Source of the DNA: Bradyrhizobium sp. AT1
GTDB lineage: Bacteria > Pseudomonadota > Alphaproteobacteria > Rhizobiales > Xanthobacteraceae
DNA: 64,000 bases
NCBI RefSeq assembly: GCF_001590795.1
Contig: NZ_JXDL01000001.1
Span: 167,911-231,910 of the forward strand
Direction of reading: 5' to 3'
Made by a program: the position numbers and the translations under genes. This document shows positions 50,301 to 57,097 of the stretch, piece by piece. Below the pieces are notes generated by a model that was not told the DNA's origin, did not search any database, and was given only the letters and a program-made list of their open reading frames with translations. Numbering within the stretch: the first letter of the stretch is position 1; every line of letters starts with the position of its first letter.

Positions 50301-51485
50301 ATGGACGCCAGAACGACCGAATTTTCCGCCATGCGGATTGCGATGCAGCGTTACGTCGATCAGGAGATCATTCCCGGCGTATCCTGGGCCGTGCTGCGCG
50401 GGCGCGAGGTGGTCGATCAGCAATGCGTCGGCTTTGCCGACCGCGAGGCGAACATTGCGCTGCGGCCCGACCACATCTTCCGCGCTTTCTCCAACACCAA
50501 GATCTTCGTCACCTGCGTGATCATGCTGCTGGTCGAGGAAGGTCGTATCGGGCTCGATGACCCGATCGAGAAGTTCCTGCCGCAGCTCGCCAATCGCAAG
50601 GTGCTGAAGCAGGGTGCTGCGAGCCTTGCCGATGTCGAGCCGGCCAAGAGCCCGATCACCATCCGCCAGCTCCTGACACATACCTCCGGTCTCAGCTACG
50701 GCATCTTCGATCCCGGCACGGTGCTGTTCAAAGGCTACAACGAGGCGCGCGTGCTCAATCCGCTGACGCCGCTCACCGACATGATCGACAAGCTCGCCGA
50801 TCTGCCGCTGTCCTATCATCCCGGCACGGCCTGGGAATATTCCGTGGCCACCGACGTGCTCGGCCGCGTCGTGGAGGTTGTCTCGGGCAAGTCGCTTGAT
50901 GCCTTCCTCAAGGCGCGCATCTTCGATGTCCTCGGCATGACCGACACCGGCTTTCATGTGCCCGAGTCGCAGCAGGGCAGGCTGGTTGCGCTCTACACGG
51001 GCGCCGACGTGCTCGATCCCATGAAGCCGGGCCTCACGCGTGCCGACAATCTGCCGTTTCTGCAAGCCTATCGGCAGCCATTCCCGCGGCTCTCGGGCGG
51101 CGGCGGCCTGGTGTCGACCCTGCCGGACATGCTCGCGCTGGTCCGCGCATTGTTGCCGGGGTCGGATGCGCTGCTGAAGCCGGAGACGCTGCGGCAGATG
51201 ATGACCAACCAGCTGCCCGCGGGGCAGACCATCCGCTTCGCCAATCTCGGCCCGATCCCGGGCAAGGGCTTTGGCCTCGGCGGCGCCGTCACCTTCGCGC
51301 CGACGCCGCTTGATCCGCCCAACTCCACAAGCGAATTCCAGTGGGGCGGCCTTGCCGGCACCCATTGGTGGATCTGCCCTGAGGCCAATACCGCCGGCGT
51401 GCTGATGGCCCAGCGCTACATGGGCTTCTGGAACCCATATTTCTTCGAGTTCAAGCGCCTGGCCTATCAGGCCGTCGGGAGTTGA
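50301..51485 (+). CDS. serine hydrolase, beta-lactamase family
   Basis: A 394-residue hydrolase. The SxxK nucleophile is in IFRAFSNTKIFVTC (S-N-T-K), with the second-motif tyrosine in TAWEYSVATDVLGRVVE and HTSGLSYGI, as in EstB-like esterases and class C beta-lactamase relatives. No signal peptide is seen. The ATG at 50301 was preferred to an in-frame TTG four codons earlier. A hairpin follows the stop. Confidence 0.88.
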   Translation: MDARTTEFSAMRIAMQRYVDQEIIPGVSWAVLRGREVVDQQCVGFADREANIALRPDHIFRAFSNTKIFVTCVIMLLVEEGRIGLDDPIEKFLPQLANRKVLKQGAASLADVEPAKSPITIRQLLTHTSGLSYGIFDPGTVLFKGYNEARVLNPLTPLTDMIDKLADLPLSYHPGTAWEYSVATDVLGRVVEVVSGKSLDAFLKARIFDVLGMTDTGFHVPESQQGRLVALYTGADVLDPMKPGLTRADNLPFLQAYRQPFPRLSGGGGLVSTLPDMLALVRALLPGSDALLKPETLRQMMTNQLPAGQTIRFANLGPIPGKGFGLGGAVTFAPTPLDPPNSTSEFQWGGLAGTHWWICPEANTAGVLMAQRYMGFWNPYFFEFKRLAYQAVGS

Positions 51486-51486
51486 T

Positions 51487-51523
51487 CCGAAAAGATTTCG
51501 CGCGGTCCGCGAATCCTTTTCGG
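51487..51523. terminator. imperfect hairpin after the serine hydrolase gene
   Basis: CCGAAAAG and CTTTTCGG form the outer stem, TTCGCG and CGCGAA the inner stem, around CGGTC. It directly follows the stop at 51485. No T run follows, so its strength is uncertain. Confidence 0.4.
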
Positions 51524-51580
51524 TCGGCAGGTCCTCTTGATGGTCGAGGCAATTCGCCTCGGCACATCTCGGAGGATGCG

Positions 51581-51790
51581 ATGGCATTTTACAGGAAGAA
51601 CATCGGCGGCCTGCACCAGGCGGTGCGGATTGCCTTGGGCGTGGCGGTGGTGGTCGCGGCATTCATCTATCTGGCCGGTGCGACGGCATGGCTGGTGGCG
51701 CTGGGCGGCGCCGGCTTCGCGCTGACCGGCCTCGTCGGCTATTGTCCGATGTGCGCGATGGCAGGGATCGGACGAGGGGGCGTGTCGTGA
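51581..51790 (+). CDS. DUF2892 small membrane protein
   Basis: A 69-residue inner-membrane protein with two hydrophobic segments (ALGVAVVVAAFIYLAGATAW and VALGGAGFALTGLVGY) and an ending CPMCAMAG. This is the YgaP-tail/DUF2892 pattern, in which the CPxC motif may be redox- or metal-active. The ATG follows CGGAGGA. Its TGA overlaps the GTG of the sigma factor gene (GTGA), so the two are coupled. Confidence 0.85.
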   Translation: MAFYRKNIGGLHQAVRIALGVAVVVAAFIYLAGATAWLVALGGAGFALTGLVGYCPMCAMAGIGRGGVS

Positions 51791-52308
51791 GCGCGGCTGC
51801 GATCTCGCCAAAGCTGTTCGAGGCCGCGCGGCTCGGCGATCCCGATGCGATTGCCTCGCTGCTCCAAACGGCGCAGCCGGACATCCGCCGCTATGCGCGG
51901 GCGACCTGCCGGAGCTCGGCGGATGCCGAGGACGCAGCTCAGGAGGCGCTGTGGATCCTGTTCCGGCATGTCGGCACCATCCGTTCGCTGCTGGCGTTTT
52001 CGGCCTGGCTGTTCAGCGTGGTTCGCCGCGAATGCCTGCGGCTGGCGCGAAAGGCGGGCCTCGCGCCGGCTGCTGAGCTGGAGGAGGTGGAAGCCGCATT
52101 GCTGTCGCGTCCCGAAGCGGATCTGCGGCTCGACGTGGCCGCGGCGTTTGAGGCGCTGCCGCCGCATTATCGCGATGTCGCGCTGATGCGCGACGTCAAG
52201 GAGATGACGATCGACGAAATCGCCGAAGCGCTTGGTGCCACCAGGCAGACTGTAAAGGCGCGCCTGCACCGCGCCCGTGCCCTGATGCGCGAATATCTGA
52301 CGAGATGA
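51787..52308 (+). CDS. ECF-type RNA polymerase sigma factor
   Basis: A 173-residue sigma-70 family protein with region 2 (DPDAIASLLQTAQPDIRRYA, DAEDAAQEALWILFRH) and region 4 (ALPPHYRDVALMRDVKEMTI, DEIAEALGATRQTVKARLHR). The size is that of an ECF sigma factor. No anti-sigma gene is visible; the small CPMC-motif membrane protein upstream, translationally coupled to it, is the only candidate for a partner. A strong hairpin follows. Confidence 0.9.
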   Translation: MSAAAISPKLFEAARLGDPDAIASLLQTAQPDIRRYARATCRSSADAEDAAQEALWILFRHVGTIRSLLAFSAWLFSVVRRECLRLARKAGLAPAAELEEVEAALLSRPEADLRLDVAAAFEALPPHYRDVALMRDVKEMTIDEIAEALGATRQTVKARLHRARALMREYLTR

Positions 52309-52329
52309 CAGACGATCGAACGTCCAAGA

Positions 52330-52365
52330 AAGAGAAATGGGCGGGAGACATCTGGCCTCCCGCCC
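52330..52365. terminator. bidirectional terminator between sigma factor and rtcB
   Basis: GGGCGGGAG (52339-52347) and CTCCCGCCC (52357-52365) form a 9-base-pair stem. On the minus strand it is followed by ATTTCTCTTTCTT, so it ends the Y-RNA/Ro60/rtcB transcript; the plus-strand sigma operon also converges on it. Confidence 0.7.
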
Positions 52366-52375
52366 GCTGGTTGCG

Positions 52376-53716
52376 TCAGTCCTTCCACGGGTCGAACTCG
52401 CCTTCGCCGGCCATGGCGACGGCGAACGGCCGCAGCGTGTGCAGCACCTTCACGGTCCCGGCGTGCTGTGCCAGCACGTCCGGCAGACGGCGATAGGCCA
52501 TCGGGCTCTCGTCGAGGTCGGCACCGATCAAGGTGACGCCGCGCTCGTTGAGCCACTGGTCCATCTCCGCGCGCGAGAAGCGCCGCTTCGCCTCCCGTCG
52601 CCCGAACAGGCGGCCGGCGCCGTGCACGGTCGAGTAGAGCGAGGCCTTGGCTTCCGGACTGTCGACGCCTTCGAGAATGACGGCGTCGTCGCCCATCGAG
52701 CCGCCGACGAATCCCTTCTGGCCGGGAAACGCCGGCGTCGCGCCCTTGCGCACCACCCACAGATCCTTGCCGTCGTGAGTCTCACACCAGGCATAATTGT
52801 GGTGGTTGTGCACGCTCTCGGTGACGCTGCCGCCGATGATCTGGCGGACGCGCTCGACGACCCACTCGCGGCCCGCATAGGCATATCGCCCGGCGAGCTG
52901 CATCGCCGCGATGTAGCGGCGGCCGAGTTCGCTATCCTCGTCGACCACGGCGGGCGGGACGTTCATGCCGTCCTTGCCGCCGGCGGCCTTGAGGTAGCGC
53001 GTCGCGGAGGTGTGCCCGAGACCGCGGCTTCCGAAGTGGACGCCGATCCAGACGAAGCCGTCCTCGTCGCGCATGAGATCGACGTAATGGTTTCCCGACC
53101 CGACCGTGCCGAGCTGGCTCACCGCCTTCTGACGGTAGGCCTCCATGTCGCTCTCGCGCCAGGCATCGCCGTCGTCGAACAGATCGTGCTCGGCGCGTTC
53201 GGCATTGGCACGGCCGACGCCGAACGAGATCGTCCTGGCGACGTCGCGGATGATCGTCGGCACGAGGCTTGCGATGTCGTCGAAGCGCGTGTCGAGGCGG
53301 GCCGCCATGTTGCCGCAGCCGATGTCGAAGCCGACGCCGGAGATGCTGATCTGCTTCTCATAGGCGATGACCCCGCCGACCGGCTGCGCATAGCCGAGAT
53401 GGCCGTCGGCACAGATCACGCCGGACACGACGTTGCCGACCGCCATGCAGTTGCGCATCTGCGCGATCGTCGCGTCTTCGTGCGGGCCGAACACCTTCAG
53501 CGGCGCGTTCTGGAAGCGGGCATCCTGCATCCGGAACTCGGCGATCGAGCTGGCGGTCGCATTGGCCTCACGGGCCAGATGCTCCTTGCGCGCGGCATCC
53601 TTGTACAGGCACCAGGCCGGCTGGCCGCGTCCTTCGCCGACGCGCGAGTCGGGATCGACACCGGCAGCGAGGCAGAGCTCGCGGGCGCGTTCCATGTAGG
53701 GATCGGGTCGTCGCAT
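52376..53716 (-). CDS. rtcB: RNA-splicing ligase RtcB
   Basis: A 446-residue RNA ligase that joins 2',3'-cyclic phosphate or 3'-phosphate ends to 5'-OH ends with GTP and Mn2+. Visible key residues are D104 and H106 (CADGHLGY), C134 (GFDIGCGN), H210 (GSGNH), H227 (VHFGSRGLG) and the guanylylated histidine H365 (STVHGAGRLFG). Length is usual for the RtcB1-like subgroup. An AAGGA site precedes the ATG. It follows the Ro60 gene on the same strand after 112 bases, in an RNA-repair operon with Y RNAs. Confidence 0.95.
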   Translation of the reverse strand: MRRPDPYMERARELCLAAGVDPDSRVGEGRGQPAWCLYKDAARKEHLAREANATASSIAEFRMQDARFQNAPLKVFGPHEDATIAQMRNCMAVGNVVSGVICADGHLGYAQPVGGVIAYEKQISISGVGFDIGCGNMAARLDTRFDDIASLVPTIIRDVARTISFGVGRANAERAEHDLFDDGDAWRESDMEAYRQKAVSQLGTVGSGNHYVDLMRDEDGFVWIGVHFGSRGLGHTSATRYLKAAGGKDGMNVPPAVVDEDSELGRRYIAAMQLAGRYAYAGREWVVERVRQIIGGSVTESVHNHHNYAWCETHDGKDLWVVRKGATPAFPGQKGFVGGSMGDDAVILEGVDSPEAKASLYSTVHGAGRLFGRREAKRRFSRAEMDQWLNERGVTLIGADLDESPMAYRRLPDVLAQHAGTVKVLHTLRPFAVAMAGEGEFDPWKD

Positions 53717-53783
53717 GGTCTTAGGTCCTTGTCATTCCACGCGCACCATAGAGGCGCGGGCGGATCATTTCAGAGAGTTCGCA

Positions 53784-53814
53784 GGCCCCGGGCGCAAAGG
53801 CTGCGTCCGGGGCC
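53784..53814 (-). other. strong hairpin between the Ro60 and rtcB genes
   Basis: GGCCCCGGGCGCA (53784-53796) pairs with TGCGTCCGGGGCC (53802-53814) along 13 positions with one G-T pair. In the minus-strand transcript no T run follows, so it is more likely a processing, stability or ribosome-stalling element than a terminator. In the plus direction ATTTTC follows. Confidence 0.55.
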
Positions 53815-53828
53815 ATTTTCGTTGTGCA

Positions 53829-55154
53829 TCAGTGCAACGCCGTCTCCGACGCCGCGATCCACGCGACCACGGCCTCTGAGAAGCCGTTGACGCGGGTCCA
53901 GGCGCCGTGGCCGACGCCGTGCTGATACGAAGCCACGTTCACTATGGTGCCGCGCGCCCTGGGCTCGGGCACCTCGTCGTGGCTCTGCTCGTCGGTGAAG
54001 ACGATGAGGCGATCGCCCTTGCGGTCGATCTCCGCCACCGCCTTGCCGAGCCAGGTCCCGCTATGCGGCTGCGAGTTGATGATCGCATCGCGAAGCGCGA
54101 AGCCGCGACGGGGAGGGACCTTCACCACCCTGTCGGAGAAGGTGAAGATCTCGACCTCGTCGCAGATCTCGCGTGCGAGAATCGCCAGACCGCACGCCGC
54201 CTCCGCGCGCGTCATTTCCGACTGCGCGGAGAGGGTCGCGAACATCGAGCCCGACACGTCGATCAGGAGCCGGGTGCGGCCCGGAAGCCGCACATGGTCC
54301 TTGACCGACTTGAGCATCGCAGCCTCAAGCTCGGGCTCGAAGTCCGGCGCATAGCGCGCCGCCGTGATGAAGCGGTAGGGAAGGATACGATCCGTCCGCA
54401 TCGCCTCGATCGCGCCTGCGATGGTCTCGCGCGGGACCTGCGCAGTCTGCATCAGCCGCAGGTTGCGCAGCAGCGCCAGGCCGCCGAGCTTGCGCTCGGC
54501 GATCAGCCGCTCGAAGGTCTCGCGCTTGCTCTTGCCGGCCGAGAGCGAGACCTCCCAGGTGTCGGGGGAGGCGAGCTCGCCGTCGACGAGCTGCTTCCAG
54601 ACCTTCGCCTGCTCGGCGTCCTTCGGCTTGGCGTGCACCAGAAACAGCACGTCCCTGATCCGCACCGCGCCGTCGCGGTCCCACTTGGCGAGCTGGTAGG
54701 CGTCGAACTTGGTCAGCGCGCGGGCAAGACCCTTCTTGACCTGCGCGGAGACCGGCTGACGCTTGCGCTGCTGCATCGGCCCCAGCGCGTCCGCCCAGTA
54801 GATCGCGAGCAGCTCCGTCATCTCGTCGGGCCGCTGGATCACCTGAGCGAGCGTGTCAGCCACGAGGGCGCGGTGCTTTTCGCTGCGCGCCATCTCGCGG
54901 ATGACGAGCAGCGGCGCATGCCGCAGCTTCATCACCTCGCGCGCCTCGATCGCGAGCTGCGCGACGCGCGCAGGCGCGACCTTGGGCACCAGGGCCTTGA
55001 TGCGGTCGGCGATCGCGACGCCATCCTCGTAGAACTGGTCCTCCCACAGGAGGCAGTTCATCAGCGCGCGCTTCAGCTCCATCTCGGGCGTAAAGCGGAC
55101 TGCGCGCGCGCCCTCCCGCGTGAAGGCGCGAACGATCTTGTTGAGCCTGACCAT
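53829..55154 (-). CDS. rsr: TROVE-domain Ro60 orthologue (Rsr-like RNA-binding protein)
   Basis: A 441-residue protein. Residues about 20-285 form the HEAT-like TROVE ring (ALMNCLLWEDQFYEDGVAIA, KLRHAPLLVIREMARSEKHR, KRQPVSAQVKKGLARALTKF, WEVSLSAGKSKRETFERLIA). Residues about 290-441 form a von Willebrand A-like domain with the MIDAS motif DVSGSM (D299, S301, S303) and FTFSDRV. Ro60 and bacterial Rsr bind Y RNAs on the outside of the ring and misfolded RNA ends in the hole, and guide exoribonucleases. The ATG follows GAGGAGG. Four Y-RNA-like units lie directly upstream on the same strand, and rtcB follows. Confidence 0.93.
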   Translation of the reverse strand: MVRLNKIVRAFTREGARAVRFTPEMELKRALMNCLLWEDQFYEDGVAIADRIKALVPKVAPARVAQLAIEAREVMKLRHAPLLVIREMARSEKHRALVADTLAQVIQRPDEMTELLAIYWADALGPMQQRKRQPVSAQVKKGLARALTKFDAYQLAKWDRDGAVRIRDVLFLVHAKPKDAEQAKVWKQLVDGELASPDTWEVSLSAGKSKRETFERLIAERKLGGLALLRNLRLMQTAQVPRETIAGAIEAMRTDRILPYRFITAARYAPDFEPELEAAMLKSVKDHVRLPGRTRLLIDVSGSMFATLSAQSEMTRAEAACGLAILAREICDEVEIFTFSDRVVKVPPRRGFALRDAIINSQPHSGTWLGKAVAEIDRKGDRLIVFTDEQSHDEVPEPRARGTIVNVASYQHGVGHGAWTRVNGFSEAVVAWIAASETALH

Positions 55155-55194
55155 GACGGCCTCCTCTTGGGTTGATTGTCGAATGAAGCGGGGT

Positions 55195-55329
55195 GCCGGG
55201 GAACTAGCGAGTGCTGAACTGCCCTTGCGGGCAAGTCACACGCTCTACCGCTGAGCTACGGACTTTCGTCCGGAAGGAATCGAACCTTCGACATTGCGAT
55301 CCGAAGTAACAGCGCTCTTCACCACCGGC
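55195..55329 (-). ncRNA. yrlA: Y-RNA-like (YrlA-type) RNA, unit D
   Basis: Minus strand, 135 nt. The closing stem pairs GCCGG with CCGGC. Then comes the conserved internal loop TGGTGAA against GCTAGTTCC, and an inner stem GAGCGCTG with CAGCACTC. Inside is a permuted tRNA mimic. The T arm is GAAGG-TTCGATT-CCTTC (55289-55273). It is followed at once by an acceptor-like hairpin CGGAC-GAAA-GTCCG (55272-55259), then a D arm GCTC-AGCGGTA-GAGC (55256-55242). A further hairpin TGCCC-GCAA-GGGCA follows at 55233-55220. The unit ends 41 bases before the Ro60 ATG. YrlA RNAs of other bacteria bind the Ro60 orthologue and imitate tRNA in this way. Confidence 0.82.
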
Positions 55330-55348
55330 GGTGGGGAACGAAGGGACA

Positions 55349-55504
55349 CGATCCGGGAACAGGCGATTCTGTGACCCGGCAAGCGACAGCTTGCCGGAAA
55401 GCGCTCTGGCCACTGAGCTACCGGTGCATGGTACACCGGGCGGGATTCGAACCCGCGACCTCTCGCGTGATAGGCGAAGTAACAGAGATCTTCACCACGG
55501 ACCG
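55349..55504 (-). ncRNA. yrlA: Y-RNA-like (YrlA-type) RNA, unit C
   Basis: Minus strand, 156 nt. Closing stem CGGTCCG with CGGATCG (one G-T pair), internal loop TGGTGAA against GCCTGTTCC, inner stem GATCTCTG with CAGAATC (one bulged C). Core: T arm GCGGG-TTCGAAT-CCCGC (55456-55440), hairpin CCGGTG-N7-CACCGG (55439-55421) in place of the acceptor end, and D arm GCTC-AGTGGCCA-GAGC (55418-55403). A 9-base-pair hairpin CCGGCAAGC/GCTTGCCGG (55397-55376) follows. It is the most complete tRNA mimic of the four. Confidence 0.82.
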
Positions 55505-55514
55505 TGATGGGGTT

Positions 55515-55637
55515 GGCGGGGAACGAGCGATGCTGTTGCTGCCCTTGCGGGCGATCCGCCTTGCGGCGCGCAGGGTTCGAACCTGCTCGGCGCTTTCGCG
55601 CCTTTACCACGAAGTAACAGGCATCTTCACCACCGCC
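55515..55637 (-). ncRNA. Y-RNA-like RNA, unit B
   Basis: Minus strand, 123 nt. Closing stem GGCGG with CCGCC, internal loop TGGTGAA against GCTCGTTCC, inner stem GATGCCTGTT with AACAGCATC (one bulged C). It has a hairpin GGCGC-GAAA-GCGCC, a T arm GCAGG-TTCGAAC-CCTGC (55586-55570) and a hairpin CGCC-GCAA-GGCG, but no D arm. A GCCC-GCAA-GGGC hairpin matches the one in unit D. The Ro60-binding end is therefore kept and half of the tRNA mimic is lost. Confidence 0.75.
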
Positions 55638-55669
55638 AGGCCGGTGCTTTTGCATCGGCCGTTGAGGGG

Positions 55670-55855
55670 AACGCTGGGGAACGGGCGATATCGGCTTTCA
55701 GTGACGACAACACAGTCCCTATCCTTGCGGACGGATCCTGCGCCGGGCCGCGTGCGAACCTTTTCCGAGGCCGCATCCCGGTGCGTGTGTCAAAGGCGGG
55801 AGGCATACCCGCTTTGCCGTATGGAGAAGTATCCGACATCTTCACCACCAGCGTC
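55670..55855 (-). ncRNA. Y-RNA-like RNA, unit A (divergent)
   Basis: Minus strand, 186 nt, first in the array. Closing stem GACGCTGG with CCAGCGTT (pairs throughout with one G-T), internal loop TGGTGAA against GCCCGTTCC, inner stem GATGTCGG with CCGATATC. The ends thus match the other units exactly. The core differs: a CATAC/GTATG hairpin, a T-loop-like TTCGCAC (55758-55752) without a clear stem, an ATCC/GGAT hairpin, and no D arm. Confidence 0.7.
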
Positions 55856-56092
55856 GGTTGAGCCGCGATGAGCGCGGCAAACCGAGTTACAAAAATTCTG
55901 TCGCGGCGCTGTCGACGCGCCGCAAATTGCGAACCATTCGGGTTCGCTCTGCCATCGGTGTCCGGCTCATCGCCTCGTTCCCTCCGGCAGGCCCCGCGCA
56001 GCTAGGCACGCGCCTCTCCAGCGCGAGCCCCGAGATCCGGGTCTCTCGTTCCGGCGATTGCCGGGTTGTTCGATCGGGCCGTGCGGAAGGCA
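55856..56092. other. upstream region of the Y-RNA array
   Basis: No gene is supported here. A perfect hairpin GCGAACC-ATTCG-GGTTCGC lies at 55929-55947. The promoter for the minus-strand Y RNAs should be within this stretch, close to 55860-55900, but no convincing -35/-10 pair was recognised. Confidence 0.35.
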
Positions 56093-56222
56093 ATAAAAAA
56101 CCCTCCGGAGCGGCAGGCTCGGGAGGGTCCGTGAGAAGCGGACGATCGATCTTGCGGTCAGGCAAGATCGCTCCCATGAGCCGGGCATGCGCCATCGAAT
56201 AGCTTTTGGCTATTCGGCATGC
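56093..56222 (-). ncRNA. structured small RNA with Rho-independent terminator
   Basis: On the minus strand three hairpins follow each other. The first is GAATAGC/GCTATTC (56215-56197) inside a GCATGC/GCATGC frame (56222-56185). The second is GATCTTGC/GCAAGATC (56169-56148). The third is ACCCTCC/GGAGGGT (56128-56100) followed by a TTTTTT run, a clear intrinsic terminator. Short open readings such as MPNSQKLFDGACPAHGSDLA cross the first two hairpins, but the density of perfect stems argues for an RNA. It ends before the Y-RNA promoter region. Its family was not recognised. Confidence 0.55.
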
Positions 56223-56360
56223 TGACAATTCTTTCGTAGCGGTATGACATCGCTCGGTTCATGGTGCTTGTCGCAAACGGAAGTGTCTGCGAGGGCGCGG
56301 GACATACGCCCGCAACTTGCGGATGTCAAGCGATGTGCGTGCGAAAATCGAAAATGACGG

Positions 56361-57035
56361 ATGCGTGACGTGCCGGCCTATCTCGGTCTCGATGGATTTC
56401 GCTTCGGTTGGGTTGCTGCGTGGATCGACGAACGCGGCGATCACGGCTTCGATTTTTCGCCGGGACTTACACGTCTGCTCGCGATGCCGCACGCGCGCGC
56501 GATGATCGACATGCCGATCGGATTGAACGTGCGCGGATATCGCGCGTGCGATCTGCGCGCGCGTGAGCTGATCGGCCCTGCGGTGTTTCTCGGTGCGCGC
56601 CGCGGGCTCTGGGCGTTCCCGGACATGGCCGCGGCCAATCGCTACTACTGGGAGCACGAGGGCAAGGGCAGGGGCGTCTCGGCGCAGCTCTGGAACATCA
56701 GAGACAAGCTGAGGGAGGTCGACGACGTCATGACGCCGACGCGGCAAGCGACGATCGGCGAAGCTCATCCGGAATTGATCTTCTGGAATCTCGCGGGTCA
56801 GGTCCGGCTCGAACCGAAGACGTCGCCACGCGGCCGGATGCAACGCATTGCTCTGCTGAGGGACCGGGGTTTCACCAAGGTCGAACGTTGGCTGGCGCTT
56901 CGGCACGGCACCGGCATCGGCCGCGACGATCTCATCGACGCGTGTGCCTGCGCGGTTGCGGCGCGCGACAGCATGCATTTCGTCGGTGACGGCAAGACCG
57001 ATCCGCGCGGCTTGCGGATGGAGATCAACTATTGA
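56361..57035 (+). CDS. DUF429 family protein
   Basis: A 224-residue protein with the RNase-H-like DUF429 pattern: YLGLDGFRFGWVAAWID at the start, MIDMPIGLNVRGYRACDLRA, TPTRQATIGEAHPELIFWNL and DDLIDACACAVAARDS, placing acidic residues (D13-type, D in IDMPIGL, E in GEAHPE, D in DLIDA) as in nuclease-like folds. Function is unknown; a predicted nuclease is the usual suggestion. It starts at ATG 56361. Confidence 0.85.
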   Translation: MRDVPAYLGLDGFRFGWVAAWIDERGDHGFDFSPGLTRLLAMPHARAMIDMPIGLNVRGYRACDLRARELIGPAVFLGARRGLWAFPDMAAANRYYWEHEGKGRGVSAQLWNIRDKLREVDDVMTPTRQATIGEAHPELIFWNLAGQVRLEPKTSPRGRMQRIALLRDRGFTKVERWLALRHGTGIGRDDLIDACACAVAARDSMHFVGDGKTDPRGLRMEINY

Positions 57036-57097
57036 ACCTTGCGTCGTTCCGCTCGTTGCCTAGATTGGCGCGCATCAACATCAGATTGCAGGTCCCG

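Noticed and set aside
53784..53814. Intrinsic terminator for the Ro60 gene
   Set aside because: No T run follows the hairpin in the direction of transcription, and rtcB continues on the same strand.
55240..55460. Possible tRNA genes on the minus strand (T-loop and GTAGCTCAG D-arm sequences)
   Set aside because: The arms are in permuted order (T before D), the acceptor ends are sealed hairpins and there is no anticodon arm between them, so these are tRNA mimics within Y-RNA-like units.
55371..55871. Open frames of up to 166 codons on both strands over the Y-RNA array
   Set aside because: They cross repeated RNA stems, have no family similarity or ribosome sites, and change frame use between the repeated units.
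55887..56228. Minus-strand 113-codon frame over the small RNA
   Set aside because: It covers three perfect hairpins including a terminator and has no recognisable protein features.
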